This document shows, piece by piece, positions 47,894 to 60,424 of a DNA stretch of 64,000 bases (the stretch's first letter is position 1; each line of letters starts with the position of its first letter). This stretch comes from Pseudoscleropodium purum. Its lineage: Eukaryota > Streptophyta > Bryopsida > Hypnales > Brachytheciaceae. The stretch lies in NCBI GenBank assembly GCA_963969395.1, contig OZ017804.1:3472001-3536000 (forward strand), written 5' to 3'. Below the pieces are notes generated by a model, which ran no database searches, was not told the origin of the DNA, and worked only from the letters and a program-made list of their open reading frames with translations. The position numbers were made by a program, and so were the translations under genes.

Positions 47894-50800
47894 TATGCCA
47901 TCTTCTTTAATTAATTTTTCATTTGAATTCATAGGCAATTGGTCAATTGGTCAAGTAAGCTAATTATTAACCTAATTTCTACTCATGCAAGAATGAAAAT
48001 TCACAAGTTTGTAATTGTCAAATTTTTGCAATACACAAAGTATGCAAAAATAAGGTAACTTTCCTGTTAATTATACTCCAATTGATTTGTCTTATGATCT
48101 TTTTTCCTCCAACTCCAGCCTATATTTAGCAAGTCAATTAGTCTCTTTCTCCATGGTTTGACTCTCAAAGTCTAAATGAATAATTGTCTATTGGGTCAAG
48201 TGGAGTAATTACTCTAAAGCTATGGCTAATTATATTGTTCCATTCAATCTATTATCACTCTCTATTTAACTAGCAGTAAAATCAATTTGTCAAGAATTTG
48301 GCTCCTATATAACTTAATTGTCAATTAGCCAAACCATTTCTAATTCCACCCTTGTTAATAACAGCTTAAACATTATTTTGTCAATTGCATCATGTTAACT
48401 GGCTAATTGACCTCTCAACTACCAACAACCACTAAGGAAATCCCCTTGATACACTTGGTCGATTTGTCTTGGACACCATTAAGTTACTCAACTCCTCATT
48501 TGTTTGTCAATTTGTCCATATTGTCATAAACATAATCCACATTAACTACACCTATAAGAGACTTACCAATTACTGGCTTAAAAATTTTAAATTCGATTTT
48601 CTCGTAACCTTGGAGACAATTGGACTATAATGATATCCAATATTCTTACACACACAAACAATTGGATAAGATATTTCACTAACTACTTGGTTTTCCACTA
48701 AATAATCACGCTATAACTATATAACTAGACCACTAGACAAAGTGTTGCAAATACTAACTACACACATAATTTAGTAGTTGACCACCAATTGTATTCACAG
48801 GACTATTAGACCAATGAACAAAGGAAATTGCTACCAATCATTGGCTTACTAACTCCAATTGTATTCATTGTCTAATTGATTTATTAAATTAGCTTACACT
48901 TATAATTGATTCAAATGACTTCAATAGTTGACATATACATTGCCAAATTGGCGCAATTATCAACTAATCATTGGTTTAACTTAATCCGTAAAGGACCAAC
49001 AAAGCTGCTTTTTTTAGCTACATAAAAATTTGGGGTAGGTGCATGCGACTAGAGATTTCCATATTTTTGGCCCAAATTTTATTAGAACATGAAGACAAGC
49101 AAATTCAAACATTGAATAAGAGCAAAACTTCACAAGATGACCTACTACCCTACATAAAGGTCAGATTTAGACATAAACTAAGTATTTTATGGCATTAAAT
49201 GTTTGGAATATTAAAATTGAAATGTCCAAATTTTTCACCCATATAGTTTATATTTTTGAATATTTTTGAAACCTATGTCACACCTTAAGCTTCACATGAC
49301 AGATTTCCTAAAACAAAACAAAACTAGAAATTACTACACACCAAAAAAATTGGGACACTGGAATGCCAAATCCCTAGTAGCAATAATTCTAGTTGCCAAA
49401 CCACTTTGCATACAAAAAAGAAAGTATTTTGGCACTCAAGTGTTGAATTAGACCTTCACATACGGTACCCATGTCCAAGGAGCTTTACCAAACCCAAACT
49501 ACAAAGAATTTATAGTTCATTTATGATCATTGTTGGCTTCTGGTACTAAAGGATTACCCCAAGTGGGCGGGTGGCTCAAGTACAATGAAGTCCGGGACAA
49601 CAAACATGAGAAAATTGCAGAGTTCCTATAGGCTTCTAAATTAGTAGTTATATCTTTTGGAGTTCAAAATCCACACATTGTCCCACAATAGACAATAGAT
49701 TGAAAAAGAGTAAGGTAGAAGTACCTATGACGGATAACTTAAGGATTTCAGATTGGATGATGTGGGGATGATGATGTGAATTGAATTCAATGTGTGCAAA
49801 AATAAAGTTGTGGAAGAATGAAAATGAAAAAAAAAATTCTCTCAAAATCAATATTGAATATAAACATGGATTTTGCACCTAGACCCATCCCTATTACATA
49901 GATTCACCTATTTCAGTTAGTTTCAGCACTTCTTTCAAAGCCAAAAGGAATGAGCAACGAGTGGACAAGGAGGAATAAAGAAGGAACCTTTCTAAATGAA
50001 TTTTGCATCTAATTGTTGTCTACAATAGGTCATCCTATGAAGCCACTATGGGGGGCCTGTCCAAAATAGGTACTTGTACCTTATATCACATTTGAAAGTT
50101 GATTCTTGATGGTAAAGAAATCATCAAGCTCATACTTTTGCAAAACTGAAGAAAGGGAGATCCCACTTAAAAAGCTCCCCTAGTGTTTTCGTTTATAGAC
50201 ACTTGATGAGGTGATTGCAAATATAGAGCCATAAGGTCATTCAACTTCAAAAGTTGGTCTCACTCATCACACATATGGTAGCTGACCCATTTCCAACCAG
50301 GGACCTACAAAACTATGGTGGATTCCCTATGGTATAACTTTACTACAACTATGATAAATAGAAATAAGGTTTAGAAAGATTCCATACTTTTCAGATTTTT
50401 ATTTCTCAAAACATAATTATTATGAATTACTTTTCAGTTGAAGATTCTATTTGACCTATTCTTGTCATATAGGCCTTCTTGTTTCTAACCATGGGTTGGT
50501 TACAAAATTGACCAAGATTGCAGCCAATCGTAATATGCCACAATTGCATTGAAAATTGTGCTATAATTAATGACAAATTTTCTCCCACTTTCTCATGTTG
50601 ATTGGAAAGAGCACAATCTACAAAACTATAGTGGATTCCCTTATAAATTTCAGATTTGCACTCATGAGTAAGTTGGCTTCAAATCTCAACCATGAAAACG
50701 TAAGCAACTGAGTAATTTTGAAATTATTTCAAGTTTTTTGGATCCAACAAAAAATACTCCTCACTTGTGTTGTTCTCTTTGTGACGCACAAGAGTTAAAC

Positions 50801-52139
50801 ACTTAAAGAAGTCCAAAATGGCCTACAATTTTTTATGCAATACAATATGCTTGGCCTTAATGGGATTCATTATTCACTTTTTTTGCTTTTCATTAATTGT
50901 ACAGTAAGTCCACCCTTGTCTCTGAGGTATGGTCTTAGTTGGACAATTGTGACTGAATGACTCATTTGCTCATTCACTCTAAATCCTTTTCATTAATGTA
51001 GTTTGTTGTTGGGATACATGGTAAAGGGACAAAATTATAGATAAAAACAATAATCACTTGGTGAAAATTTGTGCAATGTCAGTCTCTCATAACATGCACA
51101 TTATTGTTAGACATACTATATTATACATGGATTTTAGAAATTGTATGCCAACTCTCAAGCATTCAAGAATGAAGTGGTCGAAAATGGGTTGGCTACCATA
51201 ATTTAAAGGTTTCGTAAGAAAATGAGCAAAGAATATGACTGACATTCTGTTGGTTGGATGGATCATGTCGACACTACTTTTTGTCCTTCAGTTATAAGTT
51301 ATAAGTTGCTACTTGTAAGGTAGATGACTGTAAAAGCAACCCTTTAAGGGCTGATCCACCTTTTTCATAGGTTTGCATGAACAAAAATATTTATAGCTCA
51401 TTATTCAGAGAAAGAAAAATGGATGCCAAACGTAACACACAAGTGGTTTCATATTTTTCGGAGCATTTTTGAATTAGTTATGGATTTTCAAAGATTTCTG
51501 TAGTAGGCACCTACTTGTGACCGTAGGTGTGCCAAAATCTGTCCTTCTGCAACTTCTAAAGCGATTTCTGAACCATGGAGGAAATGATTGGCTCTTGGAA
51601 TAAAATAAATAATTTTTTCTTGATTCATTCAAGAGCAACAGTGGTCCATTTAAAGATCAGCTCCCATCCATTTTACAACCACCTATGCGGCAGTTGCAAG
51701 GAGAGGGTCGCAATTACAGCCTCCTACCTTACTCATTGTAAAAAAAAGAAAAACAGTGTACCCTATTTTTTTTAAATAAACATAAAGTGTATGTACCCTA
51801 TTTGGAGAATAACTTCATTCCTGCCAAGCATTCTGTGCAACTTGCACCCCTTCAGTTTAACTTTTTTTTTTAAAAATTATTTGATAATTTCCTTAACAAA
51901 AAAAAATCACAAAATTCTTCCTATCAAAATCACCAATTCTCAAAGATACTGTACCGAGTACAAGCCAATGATCACAATTTCTCATCTGATCTCTTGGACG
52001 GAAGGTTGAGGAAGAAGCAACAATTTTTTTGAAGTAAGATTGATTTGATTTGATTTAATTGGTTTTTTTGCTTGGAGAATTGTTGTGCTAAAGTTAGAAG
52101 AAGTTAGAAGTGGAATCATATTTATATGTTAAATTATGA
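47894..52139. other. AT-rich intergenic region
   Basis: No gene was recognised. About 45 bp near 49430 (TTTTGGCACTCA, then ACCTTCACATACGGTA) also occur near 22085-22130, suggesting an old dispersed repeat. Open frames are short and of random composition. Confidence 0.4.
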
Positions 52140-54010
52140 GTTTGTTATGAATTTTGAAGTGATATGACCTAAAGTTCATTATTTTGTACTATTAGGTTAC
52201 CTCTATGACCAATAAAATGTGTATTAATAATGGTGATCTTGCTTACTTGGAATGGCCATTATATTTCCTAAAATGATTACAATATCAAAGTTCATCAAAT
52301 AGTCACATTCTTTGATGGTTTTACATTCAAAAAATACATGATCCTAATGTGGCATATGAGCCATTATATATAGTCATGTATTTTTCAAGGGATAACCACT
52401 TGACTATGATCTACCCATAACAAATACATTGCTAAGGCCGAATATTTAGGAAAAATATTCTAGGGGAGCTACTTGTCAAATTCTAGATGGTGGTCAAAAA
52501 AATTCCAGTTGATCTCATTTCTAGAAACTTTCATACATGGAATTTCAATATATGAATTTTTAGAATTTCATTTCAACAAACAATAAGGAATTATAAAATC
52601 TATAATTATATTCATATCTATATTTGTATCCATATATACTTATAATAATATTTGCATTCATACTTAGGATTTTTTTAAATCTCGAAGCTTAGCCAATTTA
52701 TTATATCAAAGGCCAAAAATTCTCACTTAAAACTAGACAAAATACTAAATTTAATTCCAACTCTTTTATACCAATAGGTCAGGCTATTTAGGGGAATGAA
52801 TTTTTTTTATTATCAAAAAACAAACATGATGTGATATGCCCCGAGCTCATTGAATTGGATGTACCAAAAATGGGAGGCTAATTTTTGACTAGGAGGATAA
52901 TATCAAATTTCAATTAAAAATTATTTTCTAAAAAAATATATATTTTTTCAATAAATCACATTTGTTGGATTCTATGCAATTGGCCTTGGCCCAACTTCCA
53001 AATGTAAAGCAATCCTAAAAGCTTCAACCCCCTCCTTCTCTCTTTTAGGTTTTATTGAATTAGCCCTATTCTTGGCCTCAAGGCTTTACATATGGGAGAA
53101 TTGACCTCCATTATGATCTTATTCTAATGAGTAGTTGAGGATGCCCTTCGGTCCAAAAGGGGCTGAAATTTTGTGCAATTGGCTTGAAGGAGAATTGGCC
53201 CAATTTCTAGGTGTAAAGGGGCCTTTATATATGTACGTACCTTTTTTGGAGGATGGTTAGTGTTTCTATTGAGCAGGGTTGATTAGTATTTCTCAGGGGA
53301 TAATTACATTACAAAAATAGGCGTCATTTCAATTGTTCAAAAATTCACACATTAGGCTTCTTGTAAGGTTAATATAGAAACATATTTAGATTGGCCATAA
53401 TATACGATGGGTACAATAGACTAACTTTTCATATACCAATATGAAAACTATCCAAAGTTGAGGTTAGTGTATAAGGTAGATTAGAATGTTTTTGGTACCA
53501 TTACAAAGTTACCAAAGAAGAAAAATATATGCTTGCAATTTTATGAAAACTAAATATGATTTTACAAAAAATGAGAAATTTCAAAAAAATACATCATAAA
53601 AGGCAACAAAAAGCCCCATCATTATTTTGTATCAACTAAGGTAGAACAATCCATTAAGGTCAAAAGACCATGACAAACACCTAGGGAATGACCTCATCAT
53701 AGGGTATTTTTTTTCAATAAATGACAGCAATTGGGTCACAATCAATGTATGGGGTGACTATAATGGAGGGATAAGTGACTTCAGTAAGAACATCTAACTT
53801 ATCGGTACAAATTCATCATTGGAAGTGACTTTTTTAAGCTTTTATGTTAGGAAATATTGTAATTGCATTAGGCGAGTAAGATGACCATTATGGATATACT
53901 TTTTTTCTTTTGTTTTGGGGGAGTTTAGAGAATCTTTTGGATCATGATGGGCATCACACTTTCAAAAATTAGTAACAAATTCATACTTGGTTGAAAAAGT
54001 GTAATTTCAA
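52140..54010 (+). repeat. Long diverged direct repeat, copy 1
   Basis: Aligns in the same orientation with 57735-59110. Anchors are TTGAAGTGATMTRACCTA (52157 / 57746), AAAATGATTACAATRTCAA (about 52270 / 57850), AAAAAATACATG-TCCTA (about 52330 / 57908), and a final block of CACAATCAATGT, GATAAGTGACTTCAGTAAGAA-like and AAATTCATACTTKGTT (about 53737-53995 / 58820-59085). No coding region was seen. Confidence 0.7.
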
Positions 54011-57000
54011 TTGCTCTCACTGTTTTCTCACACTTGTCTTTATGTGAATCTTTTTAAAAAGAATTTCAACAATGGCATGATGACAAACTCCACTAATTTT
54101 GACAGCAATGGACTGTTTTAGCTTATATACACGTGGAGAGGGACATCCATTGATTTTTTTATTCTGTTGTGTAGCCCCCTCATACACTAATCCCTGGTCG
54201 ACACATGTTTCCTACTGGCATTTCCTTGACAGCAGTGGCCAAACTCTCTTGGACCTCTCCCATCTCCATCTCTTTTTGAGCCACTTAAGAGAGGCCAATG
54301 AATAAGTTACACAATGTAGGAGGTCCATAAATGGACCATTTAAGAGTTAGGACTGATTTTTGGGAGGTGAAACTTCTTCAAAAATATTTTTCAGTAATTT
54401 TACCTTGAAAGAGAAGTGGAATTGGCATCTAACCCAAGTTATTTCATTTTTTTTTTAAGCTTTGTGGAATTAGCTATGAAATTTTGAAGTCGAAATGGCA
54501 TACGACTCTAAAAGCATTCACCACCTGACTTGTGAATATTATTAATGGGTGCAAGCAAATCCAAGGAGGGGAACCGTCATACCACTGCCCCACCCTCATC
54601 TCAAGTCTGCCCTTGTGTACCCATGGGATACATTTCAGAGGGGAAAATGTACGGCGCATGTACATGAGTGTGCAACTTGATGGCAGAATTGAGAAGGGTG
54701 GCATGGTTCACCTTACTCTAAGTTTTAAAGTCACCCAACCTACCTCTTCATCCGTCCATGCACATGCAACACCGTTTCAAAAAAAAACCACAACAGCCAC
54801 ATTCGGCCCTCATTGGCTGCACACAACCCCTGTTAGATAAGATCAGGTCTGGCAAGTACATGTAATAACAGTTATTCAGATGACAACATAAGTTATAACT
54901 TAACTTAAGCTTATCTGTAAGGTACACTCTTTGTATGTTTTTTCTCCACCTACCCTTACAAAGACGTCTTTCGTAATCAAAAGCTGTCTTTATTTATGAT
55001 ACTACCACTAAGAACCATAGGCATTTTATTGTTACTATACACTATATACTTGACATTTTATATTATTTAAGTATTTATTGTTACTATAAAGGGTGCAATA
55101 ATTTTCATCAATCCCAAACCATGTGTATAACATCTTGGAGGGGCGGGGGGAGGGGTACCAATTCAAGCTTAGAGAGTGGCCTGCATGCACCTCGATTGAC
55201 GAGGACAAGTGGTGAGTCATGAGGTAACTTTGGGGGCTAAGCCAAGGTAACCCAATTCTTAATGCAAAATAATTTTATGATTTAGTATACTGAAAACCTC
55301 TAAAGGACCAAATTACATTTTTTTTTGACAATATAGTGATTTTGGACAACTCACTATGAGTGGAATTTTTTTCTTTTTTTTTCTCTGAAATTTTCACACA
55401 ACATGTATATGGGGAGTAGCTTTAACTCCTAAAGTCCCAAGGCCACTTTTCTGTCAAAAACCACTCAAAACTACCATTTGCTGTGTTCACCTTAAAAAAC
55501 AAAAAAGAATCTATTTTAAAAAATCTAACCGTAGGATCTTGTACTTCACTTGTCTTAGCTCACATGGTAAAAATTTTATGAAGTTTGACCGTATAGATTG
55601 GAAGATATTAGCATTCAAAGTTGAAAAAGAAAGTTTTTGACAACACTAGCCTACAATTTCAAACGACTTTGACTGCCAATTGTGGAATTTTTTTGCACTA
55701 TAAACTTTGAATTAAAAAAAATTTATGTTGAAAAATTGATTTGAAAGTCTAGGAAAAATAATTTTTTAAAAAGCACTTGATTTTCATTCTTTAAAAAAAT
55801 GCTAAGTAGAAGTAAGTCCAAGATTGGAAAAAAAACTAAATCATTAATAACTCTAAGATGAGATTGAGAGACAATATCCCCAATGGTGAGATTTTTTTAG
55901 CAAGCAAACAAAAAAATCTCAAAAAAGAATTGTGAAAATTTGTGAAAATTGCATTCAGAAATGAATCCTATAAGTTATTTTTTCAAGAAGATGCTAAAAT
56001 TGCCCAAAAAACAAGATTGTCCTTAATTTTCTCATTATTAGTCCAAATAGAACGAATCAAACCTTCACATGTAGACAAGAATAAAACATTTTAAGGGAAA
56101 AATTTTCTTTAATTTATTTTGATTTTTTGCGATTTTTTTGTGTTGCCCGCTGAGTTCAATTTCAAGCTTTTTGTAGTATAACTTTTGCTCTTAGGCACCA
56201 ATTGAAATAAAAATTATATTCCCATGCAGACAATCAATTTTTTTATCTTATGGGAAAGTTTCAAAACAATTCACCAAAAATTGAGGTCATAGGAACTTGC
56301 CCAAAATCTAATTTATCCTCCAAGGGGATAATGGGACTATAGGAGGTAAGGCCCAACAATTTTCATAACTTTGATTAAATGCTTAAAAAGTTATTGTATG
56401 ATATGTCATTTTCAATACTTGGTAGGTAGTTCATTTAAAAAAAAATCTCTTCTTTCAAAAATAAAAATTTGAAATTGGTTTTTTAGATTATATATATACA
56501 TATAAAAAGCTTTGAATCATTCCATTATGAGGTGTTCTAGTTTGCGAGCAATTATGGATTTCCTACTCTAAAATAAACTTTGGAGTCCTTTATTTAACTC
56601 AATTTTTGATATTTTATGAAAAAATTAAAGAAATAAGCAAGGTGTTATTCATTAAACCAACATAATGGCTCACATAATGACTTTCCAAGTGATTTTAAAA
56701 CTTATTTTAAAGGTTTGATTAATAATATATTGTTTATTATTACATGAAAACCATTGGAATTGGATTTTTCAATTCCATAATTAAATTCTTAACAATTTAG
56801 TGTTTTGAATCATTCTCTATTTCTTTCTACTTACTAATTTTTTTCTATATGTTGTACAATTCTAAATGATCTAAAATTTTTCAAGCATGTATCCAACTTG
56901 ACTTGAAGAATGAGTCCAAAGAATCACCACCATTTTGGACATTTTTTCATGCAAATGTGGCCTTGTGAAGTGCAATGGCCCGTTTTTGGTGCAAGGCCAA

Positions 57001-57019
57001 AAAAAGGATTTTTGGCAAC
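54011..57019. other. Mostly AT-rich region, no recognised gene
   Basis: 54100-54850 has more balanced composition and small frames (for example 54532-54840) without domains. The remainder is AT-rich with many short A and T runs. Nothing else was recognised. Confidence 0.35.
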
Positions 57020-57215
57020 TCAAACACTAATATCTTGCAATCTATTTATAAGGTGGAAGTTTTTGAAATTTTTTCCACATATTCTCAAACCAGATTACTA
57101 AAAGATCCTATGGTTACATGTGTCCAAAAAAGGATTTTTTTTCAAAAATTTGGTACTTGCATTAGAAATGGCAATTTTGGAGTAGTTTGGTGAAAACCTA
57201 GTCCAAAACATTTAA
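57020..57215 (+). repeat. Dispersed repeat, copy of 6640-6840
   Basis: Same-orientation match to 6640-6840 inside the TIR element spacer, diverged, with shared anchors TTTTTTCCACATATT-like, CTAAAAGATCCTATGGTTACAT-like and TTAAGGGTTA-like words. Non-coding. Confidence 0.65.
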
Positions 57216-57734
57216 GGGTTAGTAATCTTTGATTGGGACCCTTGAATTATATCCTAGATACATAAATTTGAAAATAAATTCAGTATACATGAAATTGATA
57301 TTGAACCTATTACTAATATTTTGTATTACCAATATCACATATTAAATGTTCTTAAACGTATGATTATGATACATAGTGTTGGTTTTAAATGTGCTTAGCT
57401 TATAGATGTATCCTTGGTGATTAAATTAGAGAATTTTTGTACATCCTTTAAGAGAGTGCATCCTACAAACTTTTATTCAATTATGTGCATCTATAATTGT
57501 CATTTATTACAATTTGAATTTGGATGAAGAAGTAATTTTTGTTCTTTTGCAAATCTAGAAGAGGGCAAATTGAAATGGAAATAGAGAATTTGGGCCCTAG
57601 AATAAAAAATTATTCCTTTCAAAGTTCATCTAAGTAAAATTCCAATATTTAATAATATAATAATCTATAAATTAAGCACAATTGATGTTAAAAAACATAT
57701 AATGAACCTGTAAATTGATTAATTTCAATTTATA

Positions 57735-59110
57735 GATAGAAACTTTGAAGTGATCTAACCTAGAGCCTATTGAGATACCTTCCAAATTGATAGAAAGTGA
57801 ATTTAAATTGGACATCTTACTCACCTAAAATGCCCACAATAGTTTTCTAAAATGATTACAATGTCAAGGTGATAAAGTAGTTACCTTTGTTGATAGTTTT
57901 AAAATGAAAAAAATACATGCTCCTATTGTGGTTAAGAAGACATTTCCAAACCATCACTTATATACCTTAATAACATTACAAGAATATAGAGTGATTTTTG
58001 AACAAATTTATTGATGATTAGGACCATATTAGAGACAACTAAGTAGTTACCAACATGTCACTAAGGTAACTAGAAGCCAATACAAATTGCTAATTGAAAG
58101 TGGACTACTTAGCCAATTATACTAGGATAGATTATAATCAATTTTGGCTCAATTAAAGGGCTCTAATATGCCTCTTTTTTACTTTTTACAAGTAATGGGT
58201 GGCATTGAACCAAACATTGTTAGGCAAGTTTAGAAGGGATTTCAATGGTTTACACATTTTCTACTTTGAAAAATTATAGAGCTTAGATATAGGTGATCTA
58301 TTTTTTTGTAATTTTAATATTTTCTTGTAAATTTATGATTTTCATTTGCTAATAAGAGAAAATTTTCCCTTTATTAAAAAAAACTTACAACTATGCTTGG
58401 ATTTTTTCATTTGATGGTTTTAGATATTTTCACCTTGTTCTTTAAATAATATAAATAGTCAAGTGTTTATAATAGGATAGATTAAGATATTAGTGGGTTA
58501 CTATGTCCTTCCTCATTGTTTATGCACATATATGAGGTGTTGATATTGAGGCAAGGTATATAATGGGTGCTTATATTATAAATTTATTAAAACCAATAAG
58601 GACATTGTTTCTCCCAAATTCAATCTATTATCCATAAGTGTTTGCTATTGTTGATCTTTGAATAGGTATTACTTATATGGTATAGATGTAGGATAAACCA
58701 ACCTATAATAGGCAAACCACCCATAATAAATACCTAGGAAATGACTCATTGTAATCTTATACCAATCCATGTCAATTTTTTATTTCAATAAATGAGATTT
58801 GGAATACATTAGGTTGAGTTAGTGACCACAATCAATGTCCTGGGTGATAATGATGGAACAGATAGTAATTGCAATAAGAACTTCCACCTTTTAGTATTAA
58901 ATTCATTCACATGAAGTGAATTTTGAGGCCTTCATGATATGTCCATGTTAGAAGGTATAGTGAGTATTTTAAATGAATAAGATGATTATTATGAATACAC
59001 TTTTTGTTGATTTTGGATAACCATCTCTTCTAGGCCAGTTAGGCAATACACTTCAAAAATTCATAACAAATTCATACTTTGTTAAAAATTTGAATCAATT
59101 ATAGGACAAA
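57735..59110 (+). repeat. Long diverged direct repeat, copy 2
   Basis: Shorter than copy 1 (52140-54010), with the same anchors in the same order, so internal deletions or insertions separate the copies. Long, non-coding and dispersed: possibly a non-autonomous LTR element or an old segmental duplication. Confidence 0.7.
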
Positions 59111-59244
59111 CCAATCATTCAATCTATTGAAGGTTAGTTTAACTAATAGCAATTTGAAAATCTCCCACTTCAAATTGCAAAAAATTCATAAATAGATATA
59201 AAATTCAAATTTGGTGCTTGGACCCAAAGATCTCTCCCAAATTC

Positions 59245-59520
59245 TAAGGTAGGAATACTATAAATGGTGCAAGTTCATAAATGGTTACAATGTACATGCT
59301 CATCATTTCAAGGCATAAATGATGAGAGTATGTAAGGTAAATTGCCCCATTCCAAACCAATTGGGAGAAAGACCATTGTATACTAAATTGTATTAGTGAA
59401 CATTCAAATTTTGAAATAAGCATCTCTAACATAATTTAGCCCACATTGGACTTGCTCTCATTTGGTTTGGAATGGGGTAGTTTACCTTAAATTGTAACCA
59501 TTTATAATATTCCTACCTTA
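59245..59520. mobile_element. Long-TIR (foldback) MITE
   Basis: Starts TAAGGTAGGAATACTATAAA and ends with its inverse (ATTCCTACCTTA at 59520). Further in, TAAGGTAAATTGCCCCATTC (about 59333) is matched by the inverse GAATGGGGTAGTTTACCTTA (59470-59489). The inverted arms cover about half of the 276 bp, so the DNA can fold into a hairpin. Non-coding. Confidence 0.8.
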
Positions 59521-59599
59521 CATGTTCTCCCCAAATCACACTCATAACATACTAGAATATTGAAAGTGAATATAATGGTCTACTTTACAACACCCCAAA

Positions 59600-60424
59600 G
59601 ATCAGACCACAAAACGACCCCTAACAAAGAACAGTGTTAATATTCCAAAGATCTTCAAGTGCATTTCGTAGTCATGCTTTGTAAATAAATAAACGAAGCA
59701 TGCAATGAAGGTGAAGTGTTTGAACACCTTTAGTTCCTAAGTTGGTATAGAGTAAATACATTCCAAACCCTTTACAACCATCGGAACGGTTGTATTAGGC
59801 AATAATTGTAATTGTCTCCTGTAACATCAGCATACTAGCACAAGCCAACTTCAAAGACGTCAGCTCATATGTCTATCCGGTATATAAATTGATGAATCTG
59901 CACAACTGACTCGAGAGACTTCAGGCAAAAGAGTCTCTTAAGAAACTCCAAAGAACAAGTGTTCACAACGACGTCAAAATTGAAGGATTAGATTCCTGGA
60001 ATGGACTTGAAGACACGTACACAAGCAGTAAAGATGAATCAGGAGTAAAATTAAACCAGACAAATTTGGTCTGCAGATATCTAAACCTAGATCTAGTCAA
60101 TGTACAAGAGCGTGAGATAGCTGGAGCCGATTTAACAAAATTTACCACTCTGGCATCATAGAAATCTGTCGTACTTTTTGTTGGATACAAAAGCGATAAC
60201 CGACTATGAGGTAATCAAAAAGGTTTTGACTGCTCTCCACAAAGAATGGGTGAGTTAGGTGTCAGATTTTTGAGCGAATTCACACTACAAACAGAAGGCG
60301 AGTCTAAAGAAGTTACCGAGGTACAGATACTGATCAGCGGGGCCGATATGTAACCGCAAGTTTTTTCCAACATCGTTGGAAAAGGAGGTCGAAAGCATCA
60401 CATCCGTGACCCATGAGCACTTGT
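59600..60424 (-). other. Probable 3' UTR and flank of the RCC1/BTB gene
   Basis: Sequence of balanced composition directly after the stop at 60425 on the minus strand, without conserved frames. Likely 3' UTR for some hundreds of bases; the polyadenylation site was not located. Confidence 0.4.

Noticed and set aside
54532..54840. 102-residue frame in a more GC-balanced stretch
   Set aside because: No recognisable domain, and overlapping frames on both strands are equally long.
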